A DNA stretch of 64,000 nt from Bedellia somnulentella (GCA_963576735.1 OY755181.1:17001261-17065260), one strand, 5' to 3'. Shown: positions 23,425 to 34,955, numbered from the stretch's first letter. Numbers and translations: made by a program. The notes: a model not told the origin generated them from the sequence alone.

Positions 23425-23545
23425 TTGTATTGCACTACCCCATTACTGCCCGTGGGTGTTTGTAAGAGGCGACTAAGGGTATTGGGGCTTTTTAAGAGAT
23501 TTTTGAGCGATGCGGTTGGAGACCCATCGCTAATGATACTTTGTG
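23425..23545 (+). mobile_element. R240 5' fragment
   Basis: GCACTACCCC ... GCGGTTGGAGACCCATCG; 3' half absent. Confidence 0.7.
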
Positions 23546-23715
23546 ATATTCGGTGACGTAGATGGGAACATATCAACAAAGATTCCATTTTAACAAACCC
23601 AAAAAAGATCTAGAAAATTTACTCCAGTACTATATTATTGTTATTTCTATTAAGTCATGCTTTTTAATTGACCTTTTATTTTTGGAATTTATGTGTCGTA
23701 AAAGAAAGAGGCTGT

Positions 23716-23845
23716 ATAAAAAGATGGATGTATGTGAACGAAGCTAGAGAGGTTTACCATGATCGTACAAAGTGGCAATCGATGGTATCTGACCACCCCA
23801 ATGGGAACTACCGGCGTGAGTATAAGTATGTGTATGTGTGCTAAA
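23716..23845 (+). mobile_element. RTE-like LINE 3' fragment
   Basis: AAAAGATGGATG ... GATCGTACAAAGTGGC ... CACCCCAATGGGAACTACCG then GCGTGAGTATAAGTATGTG tail. Confidence 0.65.
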
Positions 23846-24694
23846 TAAATATTTGACTAATTTAACACAATTTTTTTAATGATTATTTTATCAACACTTC
23901 ATAAAATTTATTGTTTCCTTAATATATTTCTAGTTATATAAGAAGACATTCGTAGTCTTATTTTAATAGTCCTTGACATCTGGTAAATAAGAACCCACCA
24001 AAAACATTAAATGTAAAAAATGCCAAGTCTCTCGATGCAGTCTTTCCATCGTAAAAAGTTTTGAGATCTCATAGAAGCCAAGTCCTATTCAAAATATTTC
24101 GTAGTTATAAATCAACATTTAGTAATTGTATCAATAGTTTTCTTTATATTATAATTATAGTGACTTGGCAATGAGCACAAGAAGAAACAAATAAAACGGC
24201 ATATTTGGAGGAGTTTAAAGTTACACACACCGCATGCGTAAACATTAATATCACAAAATTAATTTTCTGTTGGTTTATCCGTGTCGTCCCAACCGAATTT
24301 CGGCAACGGCAGTCAGTCTTAGTGCACTCTCGATTCATTTACTTTCATAAAGCGATGGCCCGTAAGGTATTCTTAATTATTGTATTGGAGAATGTAGTCG
24401 GTAGTGACCATCATGATTCACACATAACAAATAATCTGATCACTGGTCTCGTCAGTAACATTTGCACATAATTCCAGGCAGCAAGCAGCTTTTAATTTGT
24501 GCTCATTGCCAAGTCACTATAATTATAATATAAAGAAAACTATTGATACAATTACTAAATGTTGATTTATAACTACGAAATATTTTGAATAGGACTTGGC
24601 TTCTATGAGATCTCAAAACTTTTTACGATGGAAAGACTGCATCGAGAGACTTGGCATTTTTTTACATTTAATGTTTTTGGTGGGATCTCATTTA

Positions 24695-24907
24695 TTTTTT
24701 GTAAGTGTATTTCTTTCTTTTACTTTTAGGTGACCTCACAATTTCTTGGACGTCAGCTACTGCTTTGCTTAGAACCCATTCTCTGTCTCTATCTCTTTTG
24801 TTTCTTCTCTGAGGCTTCGTTACTTCTAAGGTAGACAAGTCTGGGCGATATATACTTCGGAGTCGATTATATTCAGCTATTGCTGTCTCCTGAGCTTTGA
24901 TACTACT
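24695..24907 (-). CDS. Short conserved ORF in composite element copy B
   Basis: Same reading frame as 14202-13993 in copy A, near-identical from EYNRLRS to KKYTYKK, with N-terminal residues (SSIKAQETAIA) that copy A lost through its insertion. Function unknown. Confidence 0.3.
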
Positions 24908-25216
24908 AAAATTCCCTTATCGTTTGACGACTGAAAACTCCCATACATGCTGTATGACAACGAATGAAATAAACACGACCCATCTCCAGGAATAGAGATG
25001 ACTCTGTGTGGACAAAGGTCGCCATTTGTGTACAATATTTCACGTTCCATTACACTATATTTACAATTACTTCTATAACAATAGGGCTTAAACTTATATA
25101 TATATGCAAACTAAATAGAACTAAACTAACTAACAAATAACTAACTAAATAAATATATATCTACTAACTTACAAACTATAACTAAACTAAACTAAATAAC
25201 ACGTAAAGTTCTCCGA

Positions 25217-25254
25217 ATATCAATTATCACTACAATATTTTTTGTAGTGATAAT

Positions 25255-25260
<6 letters not shown>
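25217..25260. repeat. Perfect 18-bp hairpin at an RTE insertion
   Basis: ATATCAATTATCACTACA at 25217-25234 and its reverse complement at 25243-25260, followed by (AT)n and the RTE end. Copy A has only the left arm. Confidence 0.9.
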
Positions 25261-25267
<7 letters not shown>

Positions 25268-25290
<23 letters not shown>

Positions 25291-25354
25291 ATAGTCTCTG
25301 CCTACCCCAATGGGAACTAATGGCGTGAGTATATGTATGTATGTATGTATTTTT
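25268..25354 (+). mobile_element. Minimal RTE 3' end inserted in the composite element
   Basis: Only CAATAGTCTCTGCCTACCCC through the GTGAGTATATG tail (~75 nt). The sister copy of the host element (15001-15070) lacks it, which proves insertion. The upstream side is an 18-bp hairpin plus an (AT)n run. Confidence 0.75.
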
Positions 25355-26202
25355 TAGTTTCGAAATGGGTTTTCATTGACAGATGTATCAAATGAATATT
25401 ATCGAATTATTTTGAAGTACTACTTACACTGCGCTTTGTAACGAAACCATAGAGCGATTCAGACAGGTACAACGCCATCTATCGAGCGCTCATACAATAT
25501 TTATCGCAATACAATGGAGTTTTAGCTTTATTAATTTAATGAACTTTATGTATTAATTTGTATTAATGATAGTCTATGTATTACATTTATATTATTCTTT
25601 TCTATTCTATGTATGTATTCATCCAATTGAATAGGTACTTGAACAACGAACAAAGTTAACAATGCAGTCAAAATCCATACATAATGTTCTTGCCAAACCG
25701 CAAATATAAAATTGTTTTCTATGGCATATAATGTTTTAATGTTTTTATAATTTTTCCTTTATATGTGGCTAATGACCTATCTTGGTGCAAAATTTGAAGT
25801 TTCTAAGTCTGCTAGAAGTACCTTAGATTTTTGATGATCTGTCAGTGAGTCAGTGAGTGACAAAATGGTGTAACTTTGATCGACCGTAACTCCTAAACTA
25901 TTAATTCATTTGGCGTGTAATTTCGAACTTAAGCTTGTTCTAATGCCTACTATTATTCACCGAAAACCTAAACTCCTAGCTTTGTCCACGTCGAAGATAT
26001 AGGGGGGGCGAAAAAGCCGCGAACCGCTTCGAGAAAAGATGGTACGGCCGTGCCCGTTTTGCTCGAGACTTGGCAGGGGCACTGCCGTGCCCCCAGAACT
26101 TTAGTTATCATATTTTGTTTAGCGAATTTTCCATTCATGATTTAACTTTATTTTGATTGTGCGAGGTCAATGTGTATTAAAGAACCAATAGAATTGCTTC
26201 AC

Positions 26203-26347
26203 ATGCATACATACATATTCTCACGCCGTTAGTTCCCATTGGGGTAGGCAGAGACTATCGATCGCCACTTCGCACGATCCTGGCAAACCTCTCTGGCTTC
26301 GTTTACATCCATCAATCTTTTCATACATGCTCTTTTATTCTTCATAT
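26203..26347 (-). mobile_element. RTE-like LINE 3' fragment
   Basis: Reverse of the terminal ~130 nt: ACATACATATTCTCACGCCG then TTAGTTCCCATTGGGGTAGG, down to CTCTTTTATTCTTCAT. Confidence 0.75.
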
Positions 26348-26429
26348 CAAATCTAGAATCTAGCTGCATTTACTTGTAATGTGTGACGCGCCTTTCTAGT
26401 TATTCTAGTTAAGTTATTCTATTGGTAAA

Positions 26430-26552
26430 AAAACATCTTTGGTACGAAGCTGAAGAGGTTTGCCAGGATCATACAAAGTGGCAATTGATAGACTCTGCCT
26501 AGCCAATGGGAACAAACGACGTGAGTATATGTAAGTATGCATTTATGTATCA
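26430..26552 (+). mobile_element. RTE-like LINE 3' fragment
   Basis: GAGGTTTGCCAGGATCATAC ... CTCTGCCTAGCCAATGGGAA then CAAACGACGTGAGTATATG tail. It lies about 80 bp from the opposite-strand copy at 26203-26347. Confidence 0.65.
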
Positions 26553-26744
26553 TCTCTGGTGTAATCGCAACCTTGAAGACTGATATTTAGACAATTAGAT
26601 ATGCAGTAGTCCTCACGGAAATATCCATACTGTGATTTAAGTAAAATGGTTTTAAATATATTCATAACGCAACTGCAGTAAAAACAAACACAAATACGAA
26701 TTTTCAATTGAAAGAAGAAGGGACGAACTCAACCAATAACATGA

Positions 26745-27010
26745 TTAATTGTTATAAGTTATAATGTTAATGATTGCATTAGTGATAAATTGTCTTGGTG
26801 TCATCAGGGCTCTGTGCAGGATGTTTCCAGGCTAACACCAAAATTGTAATGCACGTAAAAAAGATGTGTGTTGAAGAGTTTCTTACGGGTTCTTCTCTCA
26901 ACAAAACACCTTCCGAATCCGAAGTAAACTTAGTATAAAAGTTGCAGTTTGACGTTCAAAAACAAAGATTTATCTTTTCTCCTTAAAATAAATATTTTTT
27001 TATTATTATT
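26745..27010 (+). mobile_element. 3' end of a Jockey-like LINE
   Basis: No coding. The stretch with CTTGGTGTCATCAGGGCTCT, TTTCTTACGGGTTCTTCTC and ACACCTTCCGAATCCGAAGT matches, in reverse, the 3' untranslated part of the LINE at 56281-56600. AT-rich tail at about 26985-27020. Confidence 0.65.
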
Positions 27011-27027
27011 TTTTGTTATTAGTTTTT

Positions 27028-27276
27028 GCGGTGTAGTGTCGGCTTAGAATAGCACTACCCCATTTCTTGCGGTGGGTGTACGTAAAAGGCGACAACGGTA
27101 TTGGGGCTTTTAAGGGGTTTTTGGGCGATGCGGTTGGAGACCCATCACCAAGAACCTTTATTTCACCACCTATTCCCCATGCAACTTCCAAAAGTGGCTG
27201 AGGAATTTCTAATGCCTTAGCTCTGGCTACCCCTTTCTAGGGATTTATAGCCGTGGGTATATGTATGTATGTATTT
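27028..27276 (+). mobile_element. R240 element
   Basis: Full-length subfamily A next to a Jockey 3' end. Confidence 0.85.
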
Positions 27277-27527
27277 TTTGTAATTAAAAAAGTATTATTA
27301 TGTAGACTAGTTCCCTTGCATTGGCATTTTTTTAGAATTATTATATATTGAGCTGAGTGAGACTAAGTCAAAAGCGGATAGGCCACTTTGTGATCGAACT
27401 TCTCTGGAACTCGCATTTCGTGATCGAACCTACCATTGAAGAATATTCACCGAAAAACTATTTTATTTAATTATTTTAATTTTTATATCTTTGTAAGATT
27501 AACAAACTAATACAGACAATATAATAA

Positions 27528-28255
27528 CATAACATAAACATAACATAAACGTTCACGCCGAATATCCCCGAAGGGGTTGGCAGAGGTACTAATACTTCTG
27601 AACATCAAGTGACTTTGTCACCTGGTGTTCAGAGTACCCACGTTTTGCATGGACAGTGTACTCACGTGATAGGGGGCAGGCCTTTCGCCGTTTTGTACGA
27701 ATACACTGTCACATGACTAAGTACAACTCAGCCATGTGGGTTTCCTAACGATGTTTTCCCTCACCGTCAACAACCATGATAAATTAACCACACATATAAA
27801 AAAATAAGGCATTTATTTCACAAAATTAAGTACCTAGTTTACAATGAATTGGTTTCGGTGTTTACCGCAGTAGGTTTCCCTGTGACGCAGCAAACAGGCT
27901 CTTTTAAATAACTAAGTAACATAACAATTATGTGCTGATGGACATTTTTAATTTTGTTTCAAGTACAAAGATACAAAAAAAAATTTCGTTTATGTAGAAA
28001 TAGAAAAATAGAAAAAAGTTTTTAAAGAGAATATATAAGAAGAAATATTGTATCTATACGTCAATAGGCTTTTAATAGTAATTGCTCAACCTCGTTGTAT
28101 GTTAACTCTTGTAACCAGTTTGTGATATAACGTTTTATTTTTTTTATATGTCTTTAGAAAAGACAAATCAGTGTAGGCCCGACCCAGGATTTGAACACTA
28201 GTCGTCTGCACGATAACCGGTGTTCTACCCATTGAACTATCACGGTTGTCAAGAA
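27528..28255 (-). mobile_element. TS1 SINE split by a ~350-bp insertion
   Basis: Body and (TTATG)n tail at 27528-27790, head at 28142-28255 (TGATAGTTCAATGGGTAGAA on the minus strand). 27791-28141 is unrelated AT-rich DNA between the halves. Confidence 0.7.
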
Positions 28256-28477
28256 TACACAATACCATTTACAAATCTTCACCTATTTTCCCATTGAAGT
28301 CAACAGAAAAAGATGAATGGTTTCTTATTTAAACGCGGCTTTTAGCTTAAGACCGACTGCACAGATAGTACTACTAATTCACAGATATGACTGAGGTATA
28401 CCTAACTCGCTCAGTTCAATTCATATTAATCGCAATCGTGCAATACTCGTGAGCTAAACCCTAAGTATTTATTATTA

Positions 28478-28597
28478 TCTAGGCTAATATTATAAAGCAG
28501 AAGAGTTTATTCACTTGAACGCGCAAATCGTAGGAATTTATAAACCGATTGGAAACTTAGCGTCAAATAACATTTTATCGTTTCTTTTCGCTAAGAC
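28478..28597 (+). mobile_element. Helitron-type 5' end fragment
   Basis: TCTAGGCTAATATTATAAAG after an A, then GAAGAGTTTATTCACTTGAA, resembling lepidopteran Helitron 5' ends. Cut by the R240 insertion at 28609. Confidence 0.5.
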
Positions 28598-28608
28598 GAA
28601 TATGAGCG

Positions 28609-28854
28609 TGTAGTGCCGGCTTAGAATGTCGCTACCCCTTTCTACCCACGGGTGTTGTAAGAGGCGACTAAGGGTATTGGGGCTTTTTATTCGATTTTTG
28701 GGCGATGCGGTTGGAGACCCATCACCAAAAACCTTAATTTTACGATCTTTTCCCCACTCAACTTCCAAAAGTGGCTGATGAATTTATAAATCCTTAGCTC
28801 TGGCTACCCCTTCTAGGGAATAATAGCCGTGAGTATATGTATGTATGTATGTAT
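28609..28854 (+). mobile_element. R240 element
   Basis: Subfamily B, perfect 11-bp duplication GAATATGAGCG at 28598-28608 and 28855-28865. Confidence 0.92.
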
Positions 28855-29039
28855 GAATATGAGCGGAGCAGCAATGATAAAAGTTGTTAGATTGCAATTT
28901 GCATTGAAATCCTAGTTCGTATCATAAAAAGAATCCAAATGCTAAATTATTTGTTTTTTAGGTACAGAAATGAGGCAATTTTCTTACAAACATTACCACC
29001 AGATTTTCAAATTTTGTTTCTTTTATTATACAAATCACA

Positions 29040-29206
29040 CTGTCATATGATTGAGTGAAAGTTAAAGGACATCGTCAACAACAACCTCACCGTTAACAAC
29101 CATGATTAATTAAACACACAAGACTTTAGGAAAGATACATTTGTTGGGATTAGAACCCACGCCTGTCTGCGTGATATACGGGGTGCAACCCATTGAGCTA
29201 TCACGG
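29040..29206 (-). mobile_element. TS1 SINE, 5' part
   Basis: Minus-strand head GTGATAGCTCAATGGGTTGC plus part of the body with TTAACGGTGAGG. Confidence 0.65.
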
Positions 29207-29311
29207 CTTTTTTAATGCAACCATACGTATGGGGTATATTAAATAGTGATAAGAAGGCCTTTAAAGACCACATTAAGATGACTCAAACCATATTTTATAT
29301 AAAGCAATAGC

Positions 29312-29585
29312 TACGAGGGGTGTTCAATAAATGAGATGTATACTTTTTGGAAAAAAAAATAGTTACTGGCAGGCACAGCCAAGACATTCGATATAATGAT
29401 AACAATAGGAGAAATCCATTCCATTTTGTTTTTTAAAAATAAAAGTCATTTGTTTGCGTCTCGTCGGAAAATTTTCTTAAAAATTGAGAAAATTGAAGTT
29501 TGCGGTTATAATATATCTTTTCTTGAAAAATTTTAGTATGGAACAGGTAATTCAGTCGGTAATATAATCCTCCATTTGTTGTGTG
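29312..29585 (+). mobile_element. Probable mariner 5' end, truncated
   Basis: Begins CGAGGGGTGTTCAATAAATG next to a TA, which resembles mariner terminal repeats, followed by a long untranslated leader. An ATG at about 29538 gives only ten codons (MEQVIQSVI) before a stop. The element is cut by an R240 copy at about 29590. Confidence 0.4.
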
Positions 29586-29589
29586 GCTA

Positions 29590-29808
29590 ATAATAGCACT
29601 ACCCCATTTCTTCCGGTGGGTGTAAGTAAGAGGCGACTAACGGTATTGGGGCTTTTAAGGGATTTTTGGGCGATGCGGTTGGAGACCCAACCTTTATTTT
29701 ACCATCTTTTCCCCACTAAACTTTCCAAACGTGGCTGAGGAATTTCGAATTCCTTAGCTCTGGCTACCCCTTCTAGGCATTTATAGCTGTGAGTATATGT
29801 ATGTATGT
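29590..29808 (+). mobile_element. R240 element, first ~25 bp missing
   Basis: Starts at ATAGCACTACCCC; tail present. Confidence 0.8.
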
Positions 29809-30014
29809 TAAATTTATCAGTCAAATAGCATACTTTTGACATTACTGGTCTAGACTATTAGCAGACTGCTATATCATTACATATTCATAAATTATTAATT
29901 CATAACAGCCTATAAAAACTGGATCAATGAAAACTCGTTGGATTTTTTATGAGCGAATTGTTTTGTAAAGTTTGTTAACATTGAAAGAAAAAATTAAGCA
30001 ACTCTTCTCGTAGG

Positions 30015-30165
30015 TGATCGTAAGATTTGAGCTGGGTATAGGGACTTTTGAGTGATTTTGGGCGATATGGTTGGAGACCCATCACATCAACAACAACCTT
30101 TATTTTACCATCTTTCCTCACTCATCTTCCAAAATTGGCTGATTTTTTTTATTAGTTCTGGCTAC
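30015..30165 (+). mobile_element. R240 element, decayed
   Basis: GGGCGATATGGTTGGAGACC identifies it; both ends lost. Confidence 0.6.
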
Positions 30166-30401
30166 AATTCGATTATTCGCTATCGAAAAAACATACAAAC
30201 AAACAAAAAGTTTTAATAAATACCGCGTATGCGACGTACACCAGTATAAGAAAATCAATGTAAAAAAGAAAAGTTTAAGTAAAAATTATCTGAGTTTAGT
30301 CCCACCCGCCTGATTGCTATCCGTAGGGCATCGTGATCAAATAATCCATAAAATACAAACAATAATATTTATAAATCCCTTACTATATTCCCTCTACTAT
30401 T

Positions 30402-30656
30402 GCTATGTAGTGTCGGCTTAGAATAACACAACCCCATTTCTGCCGGTGGGGGTTCGTAAGAGGCGACTAACGGTATTGGGGCTTTTAAGGGTTTACTGGG
30501 GGGTGCGGTTGGAGACCCATCACCAACATCCTTTATTTTGCCATCTTTTCCCCACGCAACTTTCCAAAAGTGGCTGAGGAACTTCTAGTTCTTTAGCTCT
30601 GGCTACCCCTTCTAGGGATTTATAGCCGTGAGTATATGTATGTATGTATGTATATT
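30402..30656 (+). mobile_element. R240 element
   Basis: Full-length subfamily A with a TATG tail, directly upstream of a TS1 copy. Confidence 0.85.
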
Positions 30657-30667
30657 CCCTCATTGTG

Positions 30668-30950
30668 TAACCCCGCCTATCATACAGACAGGCGTGGGTT
30701 CAAATTTCGGGTCAGACCTAAACCAATTTGTCTTTTTAAAAGTCATATGTGTCGTTCATTTATCGTGGTTGTTAACGGTGACGGAAAATATAGTAAGTAC
30801 AACGGCGATAGGCTTGACCCTATAACGTGAGTACACTTTCCAAGCAAAACACGGGTACTCTGAACACCAGGCCACAGTGTCAAATATTGTCGAGTGGTTT
30901 TCAGAAGTAAGTACCTATTTCATCCCTTTGGAGATAAACGCCGTAAACGT
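30668..30950 (+). mobile_element. TS1 SINE, diverged
   Basis: B box GGGTTCAAATTTC at about 30698; body with TGGTTGTTAACGGTGACGGA; decayed 3' GGAGATAAACGCCGTAAACG. Confidence 0.65.
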
Positions 30951-30957
30951 ATGGTTT

Positions 30958-31022
30958 CAGATAAATCCCAAAAAGGGGTAGCCACTTCAGTCACTTTTAT
31001 ATGTTGAGTGGGGAAGCTTTGC
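30958..31022 (-). mobile_element. R240 3' fragment
   Basis: ATAAATCCCAAAAAGGGGTA then a shortened body. Confidence 0.5.
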
Positions 31023-31314
31023 TCAAATAAAGATTTTCGTTTCAATGAACTTAGTTTAATGCTACAATATCAGAATTTCTGCCAAACTGGTATTAGTTAA
31101 GGATCTTAATTTATTTTTTTCTTTTTGTGTATTTTGTTATGAATTTCAAAGAAATCTGATACAGTAAATTCTAAATTATAATGGTCAATTTTATTATCGA
31201 CTCACAACATTTTGCGAAACACTAGATAATATCATTTAATCAATTATATTTTTTGTGAAAATGAATTTGTTTATTTAGCTGTTTTGTTTGCCGTGTAGTA
31301 CTGGTTTAGAATGT

Positions 31315-32606
31315 CAATAGAACGGAAATAGAGATGGGCGTTCCTCAAGGTTCTATACTTGGCCCGTTACTGTTCCTGATTTACATCAATGATTTACCAT
31401 TTATGGTACAAAATTATTCTGAGATCGTTATGTTTGCAGATGACACATCTTTAATATTTAATGTAGCGAGATCTTCTACATCTCTTGACGATGTAAATAA
31501 AGCTATCTCACTGGTATTGCATTGGTTTACTGCAAATAACCTTGTTCTGAATGCCAAAAAAACTAAATGTATTAAATTTACTTTACCGAATGTTATGTAA
31601 GTTGAGGCAAATATTGTTATTGACAGTGAAAAAGTAGAATTAGTTAAAGAAACAAAATTCCTAGGGATAACAATCGATTCTAAGTTGCATGCCCATTGCA
31701 ACTTAGAATCTTCTACCCATATACTAACACTTTCTAAAAGGCTGAGCTCAGCAGCGTATGCCGTGCGTAAGATTAGAGAAATAGCAGACATAGAAACAGC
31801 TCGCATTGTTTATTTCAGTTATTTTCACAGCATTATGTCTTACGGTATTTTATTATGGGGTAAAGCTGCTGATGTTCATAAAGTTTTTGTCTTACAAAAG
31901 CGAGCTATCCGATCTATCTACATGTTAAGGTCGAGGTATTAACTGTCCCTTGTCAATACATATTTGAGAGTTTAATGTATGCCAAAAAGCATATTGGACA
32001 ATTTAGTAAAGTTAGTGATAGGCATACTGTTAACACTCGAAATAAGGACAAACGTACTGAAGTGGAGACTTGATGAAGTAAGAAACTCCTTTATGGGACT
32101 ATCCCTCAAAATGTTCAACAAACTTCCTTCTGACTTTTTTTAATTGCCTGTGGCATCTTTTAAAAAGGCAATTAAAGCCATGCTTTTAAAGAAATCTTAT
32201 TACAGTGTTCAAGATTTAAACGAAAAGGACCCAACGCGCACGAGACCGTGTCCGTAAAGCTATAAATCTTCCCTAGTTATTCCCAGGAATAATTGTCTGA
32301 TGTGGATTTTTCTTCTCACGTTTTGTGATTGGTTTTTGTGATGGACACTTTAGTTTAATTATGTCAAACTAGCGTTTGGTTTGGTCGCATAGAAAATCTT
32401 TTATAAAGTAAAAATATGACCCAAAATTGTACAAACCATATTTTGAAAAAATGTGAATGTAAAGAGTTTCTTTGTTGCTTCTTCTCTTTACGAACACCTT
32501 CCGAAGCAACTGACTAATGATAAATTAAAAAAAAATTACGTTCAAAAAATGTTAGTTGTTAACTTAATTTTCAAAAATAAACTTTTTGACTTTTGACTTT
32601 TGACTA
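31315..32606 (+). mobile_element. Jockey-like LINE, 5'-truncated, inserted in an R240 copy
   Basis: Carries reverse-transcriptase coding, a ~350-bp 3' untranslated part and a tail of (TTTTGAC)n at 32583-32606. R240 sequence stops at about 31314 and resumes at 32607, so this is a nested insertion. The 3' region resembles that of the LINE at 56281-57665 and the fragment at 26745-27000. Confidence 0.8.
31334..31942 (+). pseudogene. Jockey-clade reverse transcriptase fragment
   Basis: One frame (TAA at 31598-31600 in the middle) reads MGVPQGSILGPLLFLIYIND, then VMFADDTSLIF (the F-A-D-D active site), NAKKTKCIKF, FLGITIDSKL, and a C-terminal stretch with YFSYFHSIMSYGILLWG and LQKRAIRSI, as in Jockey/I-type LINEs. 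After 31942 the frame is lost by an indel, but related coding (MFNKLPSDFF, then a lysine-rich end) continues to about 32250. Dead copy. Confidence 0.85.
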
Positions 32607-32999
32607 CTCCTTTCTACCAACGGGTGTCGTAAGGTATGGGGCTTTTTTAAGTGGTTTTTAGGCGATGCGGATGGGTACCCGTATTTCTACTATCTTCTAC
32701 ACTATCATCTTCCAAATGTGACTGAGGAGTTTCTAGCTCTTAAGCTCGGACTACTCGTTTGCGATTTATGGCCGTGAGTATATGTATGTATGTTTTATTT
32801 TAATGCATTGCTATTTCTATCTTTATTTCGTAGTTTACCAGACGCACTTCGTAATCAACTTGAAAATATGGGAGTTTAGCGTTATGCATGTATATTTATT
32901 ACTTAGGGTTGACTGAGAACAAACTTGTATTGAACAGTTTTAGATATTCCATTTTTTTGTTCCCAGTCTGAAGGCTTATAAATTGTATCCAATTAAAAT

Positions 33000-33211
33000 A
33001 CATGCATACATACTACGGCTACAAATCCTTAAAAGGTGTAGCCAGAGCTTTAGAATGAGAAATTCCTCAGCCACTTTTGGAAGTTGAGTGGGGAAAAGAT
33101 GGTAATAATCAATAATTGCTGATGATGCGTCTCACTTAAGAAGCCCCTATACCCGTAGTCGCCTCTTAAAATCTGAAATGGGAAAGCGCTTTTCTAAGCC
33201 GACACTACACA
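33000..33211 (-). mobile_element. R240 element
   Basis: Near full-length with an internal deletion around the GAGACCCATC region. Confidence 0.75.
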
Positions 33212-33407
33212 CCAATTAAAATATGTTTCAGAAAGATCATAATGATAAGTTAATAACATAATCAAAATTCAAAGGCAGTCAAAGATCTGCTATAAAATTT
33301 TGTGTTGATGAAGTATTGTGTTATTTTATTATTTTTACTAAGTTTTCTTTAACTTTATGTAATGTTTAATGCTATGAAGAAATAACTACTTTCTTTCTTT
33401 CTTTTGG

Positions 33408-33650
33408 TATACTCACTTATTTACACTTACGACCATTATTCCCATTGGTGTAGGCAGAGACTATCGATCGCCACTTAGCACGATCTTGACAAATAAAATA
33501 AAATAGATATATACGGATTATTATACACAGATCAAGTTAGCCCGAAACTATGTAAGATTTGTATTATAAATCTCTCTTACTTCACTTAAATTCACGCTCT
33601 TTTATTGTTCACCCTTCGGACCCACGTTTATAAGAACACCTTTTGGTATA
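33408..33650 (-). mobile_element. RTE-like LINE 3' fragment, interrupted
   Basis: The terminal part at 33408-33492 (CCCATTGGTGTAGGCAGAGA ... TAGCACGATCTTGACAAA) and its continuation at about 33590-33650 (CACGCTCTTTTATTGTTCAC) are separated by ~95 bp of unrelated DNA. Confidence 0.5.
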
Positions 33651-34083
33651 ATTAAATGATTTAACCTACTAACAGTACACGAGAATGGCTAGATAAAGCA
33701 TGACAGGTGTGTAAATTGCATCAGGTCAAAGTTGTTCACTAAAGTACCAGTGTGATTTTAGGAAACATGTCTGTTAATAGCTCCACTCATTAAAAGTTTT
33801 CCAGATTCAAACCCAACAAAATCCATCTAGTTGTTTTAATCTGATGATGAAACAGGCGTCTAAAGGTCTCCATAGTTTCTCATATCATGAATAAACTTCA
33901 ACTAAACAAATCAACAAATTTTACTTAAACATAAATATTGTTACCCTGATATATCTCAACAACTAAACAATTAATTAATATTGATAATTTGAACCTTGAA
34001 CGCATTAGTTTGAACTTTCCGGTTATTCAGAAAGTTATCTAACTTAAAATGTTTATAGCAGGTGGATTATGGTCTGATGTGCT
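33651..34083. other. No feature recognised
   Basis: AT-rich, no coding, no familiar repeat. Confidence 0.5.
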
Positions 34084-34385
34084 GCGGTGTAGTATCGGCT
34101 TTCAATAGCATTTATTTATTTATTTATTCATTTGGCACACATACAGTACAATAACATTACAAAGATAATTTACAATATCTAAAAAAATCACTTCTGAAAA
34201 TGTACCTTTATAGTGCGCACAGCATGATGAAAAATATTTCTATACATATTAACAAATTACAAAAAAAAGGTTGTTTAAATTAAATAAAATTTGAAAAACA
34301 CAATAGAATAACAAATTAAGACATTTCTTCCCGAAAGGGTAGCAACAGGTAATTTGAAGTTTTGGAGTGTTGGGGCTTTTAAGTC
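34084..34385 (+). mobile_element. R240 fragment split by a LINE-like end
   Basis: GCGGTGTAGTATCGGC at the left, ATTTCTTCCCG and TTGGGGCTTTTAAG at the right. Confidence 0.5.
34113..34323 (-). mobile_element. LINE-like 3' end inserted in an R240 copy
   Basis: Starts with (ATTT)n and runs ~210 bp without coding between two pieces of one R240 copy (34084-34112 and 34324-34385). The tail at the left edge suggests a minus-strand retroposed end. Confidence 0.4.
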
Positions 34386-34481
34386 ATTGCTTAGATGATG
34401 ATGAATAAATAAATAAAATAAATAAATGTTGGCGATAGAGTAAATCTGTAGCATTTGTAAAAAAACACACTTAATAAAATA

Positions 34482-34955
34482 ACATACTTTTTTTTCGGAA
34501 GAAGCATGAAAGTAGAGTGAATGCAGTAGAAATGAGATCCCTCAGAAAAGTGTGTAATGTAAGGTTATGTGATCGTGTGAGGAATGATGTGATTCGTGAA
34601 AGGTGTGGTGTAAAAGATGATATTGTAAGAAAGATAGAAAAAGGAATGTTGAGATGGTTTGGGCACATAGAGAGGATGGATGACAGTAAATTGGTGAAAG
34701 AGGTATATAGAGCCAATGTGGAAGGTAATGTTAGTAAAGGACGACCTCAGAGGACACATTTGGATCAAATAGAAAATGTGCTCAAAAAGGCAGGTGTCCG
34801 CAGTATGAAGAATAAAAGAGCATGTATGAACATATTGATGGATGTAAACGAAGCCAGAGAGGTTTGCCAGGATCGTACAAAGCGGCGATCGATAGTCTCT
34901 GCCTACCCCAATGGGAACTAACGGGGCGTGAGAATATGTATGTACGTATATATTT
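34482..34955 (+). mobile_element. RTE-like LINE, longest 3' fragment in the window
   Basis: Ends GCCTACCCCAATGGGAACTA then ACGGGGCGTGAG and a (TATG)n tail. It contains the open frame below. This is the reference copy for the many shorter RTE ends here. Confidence 0.8.
34517..34921 (+). pseudogene. C-terminal part of RTE-like reverse transcriptase
   Basis: 134 codons: AVEMRSLRKVCNVRLCDRVR, then NDVIRERCGV, IEKGMLRWFGHIERMDD, a basic stretch KGRPQRTHLDQIENVLKKAG, and the terminal REVCQDRTKRRSIVSAYPNG-N. The W-F-G-H-x-x-R-M motif followed by a basic tail is typical of the end of RTE-type ORFs. A similar terminal peptide appears in the copies at 16686-16850 and 37800-38054. No start codon context: 5'-truncated. 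Confidence 0.8.

Larger units (their letters stand above)
23996..26096. mobile_element. Composite repeat element, copy B
   Basis: Second copy of 13297-15822 with the same ends and fold-back (arms at about 23996-24190 and 24497-24684). It lacks the 498-bp insert and instead has a minimal RTE end plus hairpin at 25235-25354. Flanks differ from copy A on both sides, so this looks like transposition, not a segmental duplication. Confidence 0.75.
31290..32792 (+). mobile_element. R240 element split by a Jockey-like LINE
   Basis: First 25 bp at 31290-31314, remainder at 32607-32792 with a TATG tail. The LINE at 31315-32606 lies between. Confidence 0.75.

Noticed and set aside
28538..28768. Recurrent antisense ORF in R240 copies (peptide with VFGDGSPTASPKNP ... 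NTLSRLL), also at 22299-22718, 27006-27191, 37243-37467 and 53075-53365
   Set aside because: The peptide simply mirrors the repeat consensus; starts and ends differ in each copy, and indels between copies are not in multiples of three. I see no sign of coding selection.
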